Both the position numbers and the translations under genes were made by a program. Source: Dermatemys mawii (taxonomy: Eukaryota > Chordata > Testudines > Dermatemydidae). Taken from it: a stretch of 64,000 bases of DNA. Below the pieces are notes generated by a model that worked only from the letters and a program-made list of their open reading frames with translations, was not told the origin of the DNA and ran no database searches. Positions 12,197 to 22,770 of this stretch are shown here, one piece after another. The stretch lies in NCBI GenBank assembly GCA_007922305.1, contig ML677385.1:9404869-9468868 (forward strand), written 5' to 3'. The stretch's first letter is position 1; each line of letters opens with the position of its first letter.

Positions 12197-12369
12197 TAAG
12201 ATTAGCAGCTGTGTTAGTCTGTATCCATAAATAAAACAAGAAATACTTGTGGCACCTTAGAGACTAACCAGTTTATTTGATGCATCCGATGAAGTGGGCT
12301 ATATCTCATGAAAGCTTATGCCGAAATGAACTGGTTAGTCTCTAAGGTTCCACAAGTATTCCTCATTTT
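12197..12369. mobile_element. PLE lineage 1 terminal unit nested in MITE
   Basis: Flanked by a perfect 12-bp duplication AATAGTTTAGTT (12185-12196 and 12370-12381), so it is a bona fide insertion. It contains two inverted arms of about 37 bp (12241-12278 and 12324-12360) around a hammerhead-like core, preceded by a GATTAGCAGCTGTGTTAG leader shared with 16952-16975. There are no coding sequences. Confidence 0.85.
12282..12321 (+). ncRNA. Hammerhead ribozyme-like motif (decayed)
   Basis: The core reads CCGATGA (U4 changed to C), stem II is disrupted on its 3' side (ATCTCAT), GAAA is kept, and stem III AGC-TTAT-GCC has lost its closing A-U pair. The flanking inverted arms (CCAGTTTATTT with AAATGAACTGG) are positioned to form stem I. 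Confidence 0.55.
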
Positions 12370-12508
12370 AATAGTTTAGTTATATATTAAATTAAAATGC
12401 AGAGATCCCCAGACTGGTGGCCAGGCCCCAGGCAGTGTGGGTGCCACTGAAAATCAGCTCGTGTGCCGCCTTCGGCACACATGCCATACATTGCCTACCC
12501 CTGTACTA

Positions 12509-13472
12509 TACAATGGATTATGAATCCCCTTAATCTCCATGCAGGCTTTCTGGAGACATTGATATAACACTCTTAGGCATTACATATTTTACACATAAAA
12601 TAAAAAGTTATGAATGGATCAGTATGTACAAAAGAATCCCCTGACCAAACAAAATAATATTTTCTTCCATTGACAACACAAATGTGAAAAAGACAGGGAA
12701 ACCAACAGGCTTTGCATTATGCCATGACAGGTCAACAAATCTAGGTTCTGCCAGACCACTTGAAGGTAATAAGTTCCACCATTGATGATCCCCATTGAAA
12801 ATGAGCTGGCATTTACACCAAGAGATTTTAGGTGAAAAACCTCAAATGAACAGAACTGTCGAGGTATCACAAAGATGGGGGGATCTAAGGCCTTGCTTTG
12901 ACTAGGATTTAAAGGTACATTGTAATGTGTTGACTGCAATGTCCAAAAGCAGTAGAGTGGACAGGTCAGTTTAGGGGTTAACATGTACTATGCCTGGGCT
13001 CTCCCACTGGGTTTCAACTTGATCAACTTATCACTGATGTCTGCACTAGAGTTTTATAATATGTAACAATTTGTTCACTATAATATTCCAGTTTACAACA
13101 CATCTTTAAATCTTTGCTTAAACCAGTTCTGAGCTAACCAGTTTTTACAGATAAAAACCAACGCTTAAATAGTATCTGTAAACAAATGTGAATCTATTGC
13201 AAAACACGGAGGTACTTTGCTGTGTGCCACAAGTGCCGTTTAATAAATAAGCAGCTGCGTTCTGCACCAACTGCAGTATAAATGTTTATGATGAGGTGCT
13301 CATTCCACACATGGCCTGACCAGGTTAAAATGGGCCAACTAACCTTGTAGGCTGCACCTGGAGGAGGGCCAGGAATTGATAAAGTCTGACTGAAGATGCT
13401 GCCCCAGCATGCTCTCCTTATATAAATCCGGGAAGTTGAGAGCCAGAGTAGCTCTGCAGTTACTCTCTACGG
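12509..13472. other. Unassigned DNA
   Basis: A 121-codon minus-strand frame at 12619-12984 has no recognised domain and is treated as chance. No repeat identified. Confidence 0.4.
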
Positions 13473-13878
13473 CAGTGATCCCCAAATTGTGGGGCACATC
13501 CGACTAGGTGTCTGTGGAGAAACGTTTTTGGGGGGCATGTGGCTTGGGTCCAGGCCAGCCCCCGTGGGGGGTAGGAAGGAAACGCCACCCAGCCCTGCTC
13601 TAACCCCAGCTCCAGCTCCTCTCTGCCCCTAGCCCCAGCTCCACTCTGCCTCCTGCTCCACCCACAAACCTGCTCCAGCCCCAGCTCAGTTCTTCCCCAG
13701 GCTCCGTCCACAGCCCAGCTCTGCCTCTAGCCCCAGCTCCTTCCCCATCGCCACTTCTGACCCCAGCTTTGCTCCTCTGCTGAGCCAACTATTTTGTGAT
13801 GGGGGGAGGGGAGGGAGACTGTGGAGAGATTCTATTACTGGTAAGGAGTGTGTGACAGGAAAATTTGGGGCACCACTG
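13473..13878. mobile_element. hAT-like MITE, C/G-rich
   Basis: Ends read CAGTGATCCCCAAATTG and, in reverse complement, CAGTGGTGCCCCAAATT. Flanks CTCTACGG and CCCTAGAG match at 5 of 8 positions, consistent with an old 8-bp duplication. The interior is built of CCCCAGCTC-type repeats. Open frames on both strands here are compositional. Confidence 0.65.
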
Positions 13879-14064
13879 CCCTAGAGAGAAGGAGATTTGT
13901 CTAGGGGCAAGGAGGAGTTATACGGGGAAGGACCTCGGATTCTGCCCTGGATTACAGAGTCTGGTGAGATGCCCACAGGGGTGAATTAGCCATTGGGAAC
14001 AGAGGAAGCTTGATTGGTAAGCCCAGAAGTGGGCTAAGAGATAGAGAAGCGATGTAGGAAGGAT

Positions 14065-14935
14065 AGTGTTGGCAGCTTTCTAATCGCACAAAACCAAACA
14101 CGCTAGCCCCACCCTTTCCCTGAAGCCCCACCCCGCCGCACCCCTTCCTGAGGCCATGCCCTATGCCCTGCCCCTTCCTGAGGCCCCATCCACCACTTAC
14201 TGTATTCCCCCTCCATTGATAACTCGCTCTCCCCCACCCTCACTTACATTCACTGGCCTGGCATGGGCGTTGAGGTGCGGGCTCCAGGGTGGGGACAAAA
14301 ATGAGGGATTCAGAGTGTGGGAAGGGGCTCCAGTCTGGTGCAGGAGGCTGGGGTGTGGGAGGGAGTGAGGGCTCCAGCTGGGGATGAGGTCTCTGGGGTG
14401 GAGCCGTGGTGAGGAGTTTGAGGTGCAGGAAGGGGCTCTGGTCTTAGGAGTGGTGCTGAAAGATTCGGAGTGTGGGAGGGGGCTGGTGGTAGAGGTGGGG
14501 GGTTGGGTGAAGTAGGGAGGTAGGCTCTGGGGTGAAGATGGGGATGAGGGGTTCAGGCTGTGAGAGGAGACTCTGGGATGGGGTGGGGGGTTGAGATGGA
14601 AGGGGGTGAGGTCTCTGGCTGGGGGTGCAAGACATGAGACGGGGCCAGGGATGAGAAGTTTGGGGTACAGGACGGGGCTCTGGGTTGGGGTGGTTCAGGG
14701 CTGGGGCTGGGAGTTGGGGCTCAGAGGCGAGGTGGAGGCTTACCACAGGCAGTTCCTGGTGAACAGGGTGGCAAGGCTCAGGCAGACTCCCTGCCTGTCC
14801 TGGCATCGTGCTGCACCCTGGGAGCGTCCAGCAGGTCCAGCTCCTAGGCAGGGGCAGGAGGCTCTGAGTGCTGCTCTCAGCCACAGGCACTGCCACCCCC
14901 CAGCTCCCATTGGCTGTGATTCCTGGCCAGGACAG
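14065..14935. mobile_element. GC-rich non-autonomous element (fragment)
   Basis: Begins near GTTGGCAGCTTTCTAATCGCACAAAACC and continues through CCACCCC-rich and then GGGGT-rich repeats to a segment with CAGCTCCCATTGGC at about 14900-14915. The order resembles a turtle repeat I recall, here lacking a clear right terminus. The many open frames on both strands follow base composition and are not genes. Confidence 0.5.
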
Positions 14936-15021
14936 GTTTCCTTATAACATATGTTATGAGCTAGTGCCTTCCAGAGCTACTAGCTGCACAAGAGAAATGT
15001 GTCAGATACCAGGGGCTAAAA

Positions 15022-15815
15022 CAGGGGTGGGCAAACTTTTTGGCCTGAGGGCCACACAGGACTTCAAAATTGTGCAGAGGGCCGGGTAGGGAAGGCCTCG
15101 CCCCCTATCTGAGGCCCACCTATTTCCCGTCCCCTAACTACCCCCCTCGGAACTCCGACCCATCCAACCCCCCGTTCCTTATCCCCTGATCTCCCCGCCA
15201 GAGACTCACCCCACTCTAATTGCCCCCCAGGAACCCACCCCCTATCTAGCCCCCCTGCCATCTGTTCACTGACTGCACCCGCCTGAGACCCCCCCCCCCA
15301 CCCTAACCACCACCCCCACCACCCCAACTGGCTTACCTGCTCAGCCACGCGTGGGGCCCCGCAGCTCGCAGTGCTCCACGCGGCCATGCGTCTTGCCATG
15401 CTCCGCCTGGCACCCTGGGCCGGGAGTGCAGGGCTCGGCGGCTTGCTGCGGTCGGCCAGGCACCCCGGCTCTAAGCACGGGGCCCCATGGCACGACGCTT
15501 TCTACCTGGCCCCGGCTCAGACTGCGGGGCCACAGGACTTTCCGCACTGGGTCCGGCCCTGAGCACGGGGCCATGGGGCTTGTGGCGCTGGGCCTGGCCC
15601 CCTGGCTGGAAGCTCGAGGCCGCGGGTCTTGCGGCACTTGGCTTGGCTCAGTCTGGCCCCCTGGCCTGGAGCATGGGGCTGCGTGGCTTGCCGCGCTCGG
15701 CCTGGGAATGGGAGGGTGGGGCCACTGGCCCCTCCCCCCCGGCCCAAGCTCGTGGGCTGGATGAAAATGGCCGGCGGGCCACATGTGGCCCACGGGCCGT
15801 AGTTTGCCACATCTG
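15022..15815. mobile_element. Non-autonomous hAT element, CpG-rich, 794 bp
   Basis: Left end CAGGGGTGGGCAAACTTTTT; right end in reverse complement CAGATGTGGCAAACTACGG. Flanks GGCTAAAA (15014-15021) and GGCTAGAA (15816-15823) match at 7 of 8 positions, a hAT-type duplication. The interior is very GC-rich with many CpGs at 15340-15770. Overlapping open frames on both strands (up to 150 codons) are explained by the lack of A/T and show no family motifs. Confidence 0.8.
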
Positions 15816-15905
15816 GGCTAGAATGTAAGCACAAGTACATCCTTAGTATCCGTGACCATAATGGATGAGTGTTGGCCATCTTCCTTTTTGGGATAGCTTA
15901 CACAG

Positions 15906-16030
15906 AGACTTTGATGGTGGCTAACTCCAGCATGGACATCAGGATTTCTGAATCTTCTGCCTTCTTTATGCACCCATATGAGGATGAATTACAGTCTTCT
16001 TTAGTAGGATTTCCAAAGCTTGATTTGCAG
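15906..16030 (+). other. Exon-like segment, unassigned
   Basis: A 125-bp open segment preceded by GCTTACACAG (acceptor-like) and followed by CAG|GTAAAT (donor-like). It encodes 41 complete codons in one phase, including NSSMDIRISESSAFF and HPYEDELQSS. Composition is closer to a real exon than the surrounding DNA. I do not recognise the protein, and no neighbouring exon was found, so this may be chance or a decayed gene piece. Confidence 0.2.
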
Positions 16031-16951
16031 GTAAATGATAAGAATGATAAATAATAAAATAAGACTGAGGCTTACACCATTAGCTTCAGTAACCTCTTGG
16101 ACATCTCCCATCAACTTGGTACATTACTGTTTGACATTATACTTTGTCCTCCAGCAAGTTTTTAATCATTGTAATATTTTAATTAATTTCTCACGACACA
16201 CTTTAACAATATATTATACTTAGATATTATAAATTATCTATTGCATCTCTAATAAAGTTAGGATTGTGATTGTATGCATATTCCATAATATGCAAACACT
16301 TACCATATCAAGCCACATAAACACATCTATGAACAGAATTTTCACTTGCTGCCGGTTTGCATTTTAAGAACACTGGAAAAATTATTTAAGAATCTCACAC
16401 ATTTGATGGCCAAATGAATGCCCAAATAACTGTTGATCATGGAAATTAACCCTGTTGAAGGCTTAGGGCTAAATTCCCACTCATTGTAAGCTAGTTGTCT
16501 GAATTGTTTTCAGATGAGGTAAACCCACTCACCGGTGGTGTATTCAGCCCATTATTTAACATGTGCTTCATACTTTAGTAAAGTTAATGTACTTTCCTTT
16601 ACACCGTCCTTCTGAGCTTTTCAATTTCTGATCCCAAACTGTGTGTACCAAACATGTAGTTATTTCTATAATCACTTTATGACCTATATATGAATTTCTT
16701 TTATATAGGAGGATAATATTGCATGAATCCTACATAATTTATATGAAGTGCAATTCATAAAAGACCCATAAGTAAGGCCCGGTATTTATAATGGCTAAGG
16801 ATACTTGTATGTGTAGGAATGACTATATGAAGGCTAATCAAAGATCCGCTGAAAATCTCTGCAGTTATTGCACATTTAAAACAATCAAGTATTGAACACA
16901 AAGAGTAATTGTTATTTTTATTTTTAGCAAGACTCTAACTTGACAGGTTTA
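16031..16951. other. Unassigned AT-rich DNA
   Basis: Nothing recognised. Confidence 0.45.
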
Positions 16952-17030
16952 AGATTAGCAGCCGTGTTAGTCTGTATTTGTAAATAAGACGAAGACTTGT
17001 GGCACCTTAGAGACTAACCAGTTTATTTCA

Positions 17031-17070
17031 GCATAAGCTTTCGTGGGCTATAGCCCACTTCATCGGATAC
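17031..17070 (-). ncRNA. Hammerhead ribozyme-like motif
   Basis: Best-preserved helices in the window: stem II GTGGGC/GCCCAC with a TATA loop, GAAA kept, stem III AGC-TTAT-GCT kept. Defects are CCGATGA (U4 to C) and G at the cleavage position, where hammerheads need A, C or U. Predicted inactive or very weak. Confidence 0.6.
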
Positions 17071-17394
17071 ATGGAATAGAACAGAAGTAAGATGTATTTA
17101 TATACACAGAAAGCAAAAAAAAAAAAAAGTTGTACATTAGCACACCAATTCTAAGAGGCTCTTTAATTTGGATGGGCCTCTTATCATCAGGAGAAAAAAA
17201 AACCTTTTGAAGTGGATCTCTGTGTCCGACAGAAGATAAGAACTATTGAAGGTAAATTAACTAGGGAAATGCAATCAATTAGTGTCATGAGAAAGCAATT
17301 CACAATCCCTGTTTAGCCCTTGGTTTATAGTGTCCAGTTTGAAAATTAATTCCAGTTCCTCAGTTTCTCGTTGGAGTCTGTTTCGGAAGTTTTT

Positions 17395-17631
17395 CTATTT
17401 TAAAATTGACACCTTCAAGTCTTTAATGGAATGGCCAGGGAGGTTGAAGTGTTCTCCTACTGGTTTTTGAATGTTATGATTCCTGATGTCAGATTTGTGT
17501 CCATTTATTCTTTTGCATAGAGATTGTCCGGTTTGGCCAATGTACATAGCAGAGGGGCATTGCTGGCACATGATGGCATATATTACATTGGTCGATGTCC
17601 AGGTGAATGAGCCTCTGATGGAGTGGCTCAT
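17395..17631 (-). pseudogene. PLE GIY-YIG endonuclease domain
   Basis: A 78-codon open segment at the C-terminus of a Penelope-like polyprotein. Residues about 16-36 hold the GIY-YIG motif region (NVIYAIMC then MYIGQTG), followed by KRINGH (about 41-46) and VGEHFN, with an expected catalytic Glu in the last. In PLEs this domain follows the reverse transcriptase and nicks target DNA. Upstream frames are broken and the RT core is missing, so this is a fragment. GIY-YIG domains also occur in homing endonucleases, but the RT-GIY linker and terminal ribozyme motif fix it as PLE. Confidence 0.8.
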
Positions 17632-18108
17632 GTGATTAGGTCTTATGATGGTGTCAGTTGAATGGATATGAGGACAGAGTTGTCATCAGGCTTTGTTACA
17701 AGGGAAGGTACCTGGGTTAGTGTTTTTGTTGTGTGGTGTGTGATTGCTGGTGAGTATTTGTTTCATGTTGGGGGGGCTGTCTGTAAGCGATGACTGGTCT
17801 GTCTCCCAAGATCTGTGAGAGTGAGGGATCATCTCTCAGGATAGGTTGTGGGTCTTTGATGATGCGTTGTTCCTCAGTTTCTTGTTGGAGTCTGTTTTGG
17901 AAGTTTTTCAGTTTTAAAACTGACACCTTCAAGTTTTTAATGGAATGGCCAGGGAAGTTGAAATGTTCTCTTACTGGAAAAAAAAGATTGACAGAGCGAG
18001 AAGAGTACCCAGAAGCCACCTACTACAGGACAGGCCCAACAAAGGAAAAAACAGGACACCATTAGCCGTCACTTTCAGCCTCCACTTAAACCTCTCCAAC
18101 ATATCATC

Positions 18109-18200
18109 AATTATTTTGGCTTTAGGCACTTGATGCCAGTAGATGGGCAGTAGATGGGCACCAGAATTATTTTGGCTTTAAGCACTTGATGGGCAGTAGT
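18109..18200 (+). repeat. Local tandem duplication, 56-bp period
   Basis: AATTATTTTGGCTTTA (position 14 G or A), then GCACTTGATG, occurs at 18109 and 18165, with a GTAGATGGGCA repeat between. The first unit overlaps the end of the inverted PLE piece. Confidence 0.6.
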
Positions 18201-18580
18201 CTGCCCTATATCAGATATGGACTTAATGTATACCTCACATCCTTTGAAGTCTAGAAATGATTGGGAAGGTAACATTCCCAACTTTGTAATAGGCCACATC
18301 ACACACTTCTAACTCACTTGTGACCACCACTCATGAGTAATGCTGCCACTACAAACTCATGCTGATAAAACTTTTGTATCACAGCATCCTATTACGTGTT
18401 CCCTAGATATCCCATAGTTGCACACTAAACAGTTTTTTCTCTTTTAACATTTACAGTCTTTAAGTACAGTTCCTATAGACTGATACCTGCTCCACAATTT
18501 TGGCAGCCTTCTTTTAGCCAACCTTTCTTTATTCCAGTGTCTTAATTATTCTTTATGTTACAGTTCCTGCTAAACTCTTA
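18201..18580. other. Unassigned DNA
   Basis: Nothing recognised before the MITE. Confidence 0.45.
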
Positions 18581-19662
18581 GGGTACATCTATACTATCCA
18601 TCGGATTCGCGGGTAGTGTTCGATGTATTGGGGATTGATTTATCGCGTCTCATCTAGATGAGATAAATCGATCCCCGAACTCACTTCCCATTGACTCCGG
18701 AACTCCATCTCTGCAAGAGGAGGAAGCGGAGTTGATGGGAGAATGGCAGCAGTCGACTCGCTGCTGTCATAAGTGTAAAGTAGCCTAAAATTATTGTTTA
18801 CCTGTAAGAGATTAAGCTAAAGGTAACCTAAAAGGTGAACAACTAACCAATAAAAAATTCCTCAGGAGACAAAGAATTTTAAGTTTCAGTTTCTCTCTGG
18901 ATCTCTCTCTGTTCACCTCGGCTATGGGATAAACACAGCTATGTCTTTCACTGTAACTATAAGATTCCATCAAGTACTGTAGTCAGTAAGTTTACCTTCT
19001 TTTTATCACTTAAAGGGTTCTCAGTGGTGAGTGTTGGCTGGGTGCTTCTTAATATTGTAAGCTTTAGCAAAAATATCAACAGTGGGAAAAAGTTGCCTCG
19101 GGGGAGAGGTTTGGTTTCTGAATCCTTTTGTTGATTATGGTAGATGCTGTTCTATTAATGGTTATGAGGAATTTATTCCTTTCTTTTTTTCTTTTATTAA
19201 AATCTTTCTTTTAAAAAGCTAACTGCTTGTTTTTCATTGTGTAAAATCCTGGTTTTAAATCGGGCACGTCTCGCAGGAGCAGGCGAGGTTTGTTTTTTTT
19301 TCTCTCAAGCTTCCCAGGGAAGGAAGAAGTTTGGGGGGTTAGTGGAAAGGGAAAGAAGGGTCCCAAACTACCTTAAACCTAGTTTGGTGGTGGCAGTGTA
19401 CCAGGTCCAAATACAAAAAAAGTTGTGTTCTGGGGAAAAACATTTTAACCCAAGCTGATAAAATAAGCTTGGGGGGGTTATTCTTTTTTCATGAGGGTCC
19501 CCACATCCGTACCCTAAAGTTCAAAGTGGGAAGGCAATCCTAACAGCTGCTGTGAGGACAGCCAGGTAAGTTGACCTAAGAGATGGCAGCTTCAGCTATA
19601 CTATTTGCATAGCTGAAGTTGCGTATCTTAGGTTGACCCCCGCCCCCAGTGTAGACCAGGCC
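18581..19662. mobile_element. Harbinger-type MITE, copy B, split by an LTR
   Basis: TTA duplications at 18578-18580 and 19663-19665. Ends GGGTACATCTATACT and, in reverse complement, GGCCTGGTCTACACT. The left half (18581-18764) and right half (19551-19662) together match the MITE at 11400-11672. The interruption is the solo LTR at 18765-19545. The termini resemble those of the complete Harbinger element at 44665. Confidence 0.85.
18765..19545. mobile_element. Solo LTR, 781 bp
   Basis: Starts TGTCATAAG and ends CCTAACA, with a perfect 5-bp duplication GCTGC (18760-18764 and 19546-19550). TG...CA ends plus a 5-bp TSD are the LTR-retrotransposon signature. No internal region (primer-binding site, gag, pol) remains, so it is a solo LTR from recombination. 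Orientation is not certain. Removing it restores the host MITE exactly. Confidence 0.85.
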
Positions 19663-19665
19663 TTA

Positions 19666-20690
19666 ATAATTAGACTGAAGCTTTTCAAATCCAACCAGAC
19701 ATCTTCAATTACAAATTTAGGCACCAGTGCTGCCAACATACACATGCTTAGGAGGACTATTTATATATGTAAAATTCAGCATGTGTTTGTTAGTAGGATT
19801 GGGGTCTTATTGTGCACCACTTAGTTTTTCATTTAGTGGAATTACTCTTCATTTGTGGTTCCTTACCAAGAACCCACATTGCATTCTTTGGCAAGAAGGC
19901 AATTTTCCTCCTGTATCTTTTTACATACTGTGAACCAATATTTTGAGAGCAGCAGTTCATCATGCAAGTGACAGACTTGGTATGTTGGAATTTCTTTGTG
20001 GAGTAGCTTTTACTAAAGCATTAATACTGTCTCCGTTAGGCTATAAGATGAAACTTCAGGCATCTTTAGAAAGATGTATAAATTATCACATTTCAATGTA
20101 TACAGGCACTGATATGGAAAGCCATTATGTATAAATTGGGCTTAAAGACATTGAAGAGAATTCTAATAAAAAGAAAAATAAGTACTTATTTCAGAAGATG
20201 AACATTGGTTTATCTGAATAGGCTGGCTTCGGAATAAAACCATTTCGATCCTTACACGTTCAATGCAAAGGCCAAAGAAGGAACACAATTGTGCCACAGT
20301 TTTGGCCATCAAAACTGATTTGTGAAAAATTGAATCTAATCATGGAAGTACAGAAAGTCGGTACTTTAATAGAGCATTTATTAGATATGAACAAATAAAG
20401 AAAGGCATAGGAAAGCTTCAGGTTGCCTTTGACATTTGCCTAGATAAGACTGTACAAATATAATATTTTTGCTAGCAGAATAGTCTATGTATTTGTCAGG
20501 ATTATAAGGAAATCTGCACTTTAGACCCCTTTTAGTCCTTCTTGAGTGCACCCATTTGGGGACATGTTTTGCTTTATTCACCTCTCTTGGTGGGCTCACA
20601 TGGTCCTACCATTCTCAGACTGGATATCTGGGCTGCAGTTCCATGTCTACCGATTGTAAAATTCCTCTAGGTGTCTGTGACAGAGGCTGA
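19666..20690. other. Unassigned DNA
   Basis: Short open frames only; no recognised repeat or gene. Confidence 0.45.
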
Positions 20691-21150
20691 TTAATATGAC
20701 ACAAGGAACAGCCTTTTTAAAATAAAAGAGTATTTATTCACCTAAAGGTACAGAGGAAATGGATAAAACAGGAAAAGCCTATATTCATGGGTCTTTCCCA
20801 CGCCATAACCTTCCCTTGCAAGGTTTCATAAGATCCCCTTAACCTAGGTACTTCCATCTGTGGGTTGGGAAAGAAAGCCTGCTTGCTACAGTTTTTAAGT
20901 CTCTTTGTGTGTCTCTGTCAGTCTCCCCTAGGGGGACTGCTGACAACCTACTGAATCTTCTATCTCCCCAAGCAAGCATCTTTAAGATTTTAGTATCCCT
21001 TTTGGTCCAGATTTAGCCTAGGAAGAGTGAACTTTACCAACCCTAGTTGTATCCAAGCTGGGGTTGCCGTACAGTTAATAGCTTCTCCCAGTTTTCCCCT
21101 TACAGTCTCCTTTGATTTAAGCCTGTGCAGCCAAGCGCACAGGTAATATC
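20691..21150. other. Possible old repeat, unclassified
   Basis: A more GC-balanced block running from GACAGAGGCTGATTAATA through CTCCCCTAGGGGGACTG to GCCAAGCGCACAGG. It looks like an LTR or internal repeat fragment, but no termini or duplication were found. Confidence 0.2.
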
Positions 21151-21739
21151 ACATGGCTAAACTGTAGTGCAGATGACTTTTATAAAAACAGACAAAAGAT
21201 AATTTCCTTATTCTCCACAGTATTGGTCATGAGAGCTCAAAAAGACACTCCTAGCTAGCTCAGAACTTGCTTTTTGTGCAATGTCAATCAACAGAGTGAA
21301 CATAGGAATAAGTAGATCATGACCATGAATATTACAGAAACAATGCCAGAAAAGTCCCTTCAATCACATGTAAGCACACTTTTCAATAGTATTCAAGAGA
21401 ATAACAATTTGCTAGTAAAACTGGAATTTTCCCACCTATGCAAATACAGTATTATTCCTATACAATCTTTATAAAGCAGTCATACATTTGCATGGGGCAT
21501 AGGTACAATCATTTAATATTGAGTCATCAGAGATTTTAAGAAAATATTTGGATAACAGTTCTATCACTGAATTATTTTGTCAGCTTCTACTGGCACCCAT
21601 CACTGAAACATCTGGAAGCTTTGCATGGTTCAAGTTGTTACACCTCAGACAATAAAACTCTCTCCACCCAGAGATTAATACTAAACCCAAATTGCAAATT
21701 AACCTACACATTAATCCAAATGTTCACTAAATAAATACA

Positions 21740-21776
<37 letters not shown>

Positions 21777-22600
21777 TATGCAGCATATGGCATCCATATC
21801 ATTACTTTCGCTAGTGACATGAACAGTATTTAGTGATTAGCGGGAAGGTGATCTGGTAAAAATAAATAAATAGTGTACTGAACTTGTGCTGAAAATGTCA
21901 GCTTTAACCAATAGCAAAATCAGTCTGCGGTTATTCAAGTGTGGTATATGGCCAGCACTCTGACACTGAATGGCTTGGGCTTGACAGCATGAAAATAGGC
22001 AATACCACACATGCCCAATGATGGAATTTCAGGCATCTCTTGGGAATCACTCTTCCAAAATAATGGGGCCATAGCAATGGCCTGATATAACTGTTCATGC
22101 TACACTCAAACTTCATTATAAGATCTATTTTCTATTCCCATCTAGCTTTATTAACAAACACTGATTGATCTAACAATTTTTTAGGATAGATTCTCCAGTC
22201 ATCTTACATTCCATTTGCATTATTTGGTTAACACAAAGGCACCACAATCCAGCTGCAAATGTCCAGCAAAGAATATGCTGATGGCTGGAACCTCCCTGTC
22301 GGTGTATCTGTCTTAATTGAACCCTACCCCTGCAGATCCCTAAGCCAGGATAATGGCAGATCAGGAACGGAAGAGGGCCATGTGGGAGTTTTGCTACAGC
22401 ATTCTACGCCTGGTGTAGGGTCTGTTAAGGACAGACCCTACACCTATGGTGTGATTTAGACCTTTCCAGCAGTAGCTGTAAATCATATCATGGGTGTGAT
22501 CAGCAGTGAGAACTGGGGACTGTAGCCAGCTCCTTTGATGTCTAGTGCAGGAAAAACTGGCCCAACATATTTAATTAGAGGCTTAAAAATAATTATTTGG
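21151..22600. other. Unassigned DNA with one microsatellite
   Basis: Apart from the TG repeat at 21742-21775 and a short palindrome with arms TAGGGTCTGT and ACAGACCCTA (about 22417-22442), nothing is recognised. Confidence 0.45.
21742..21775. repeat. (TG)n microsatellite
   Basis: Uninterrupted TG repeat of about 17 units. Confidence 0.95.
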
Positions 22601-22770
22601 GAGATTATTGCTATTTATGTTCAAAACAGTATTGGAGCCCCATTGTCCTAGGTGCTATACAAATGAATAGGTAAACACCATTTCTGTTTTAAAGAGTTTA
22701 GAAACTAAATTACAACAAGACACAACAATCCTTATAAGAAAAGGATAGAAGTGGGGAGGAACAATGGGTG
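22600..22770. repeat. MIR/CORE-type SINE fragment
   Basis: Reads GGAGCCCCATTGTCCTAGGT, then GCTATACAAATG, then AAGAGTTTAGAAACTAAATT, a segment common in amniote SINEs next to MIR-like parts. The tRNA-like head is missing. Confidence 0.45.

Larger units (their letters stand above)
12028..12503. mobile_element. hAT-like MITE with 5-bp TACTA flanks
   Basis: Ends are CAGGGG and CCCCTG, with TACTA immediately outside both ends (12023-12027 and 12504-12508). The right part contains GCCGCCTTCGGCAC. It is interrupted at 12197-12369 by a PLE terminal unit; removing that insert and one 12-bp duplication gives a continuous MITE. No coding capacity. The CAGGGG ends suggest hAT, but the short duplication would fit only the 5-bp-TSD hAT groups. 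Confidence 0.65.
16952..18117 (-). mobile_element. Penelope-like element, lineage 1, rearranged
   Basis: The minus-strand 3' terminus (16952-17075) has the GATTAGCAGC tail, an inverted-arm segment and a hammerhead-like core. Upstream are a 3' UTR, the GIY-YIG region (17395-17631) and the RT-GIY linker (17640-17880, with SLSQILGDRPVIAYRQ). At 17870-17985 a block similar to the GIY-YIG C-terminus (17365-17470) recurs in the same orientation. At 17990-18117 the element continues on the plus strand (PRSHLLQDRPNKGK region), so the 5' part is inverted. The RT catalytic domain is absent. Confidence 0.8.

Noticed and set aside
14444..15879. Many overlapping open frames up to 150 codons on both strands
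   Set aside because: They lie inside GC-rich non-autonomous transposons where stops are rare; no family motifs, and frames overlap on both strands.
17395..17631. GIY-YIG domain as a homing endonuclease or DNA-repair nuclease
   Set aside because: The RT-linker upstream and the ribozyme-bearing terminus downstream identify it as the tail of a Penelope-like element.
20691..21150. Candidate LTR
   Set aside because: No TG...CA ends or target duplication could be located; kept only as an unclassified block.
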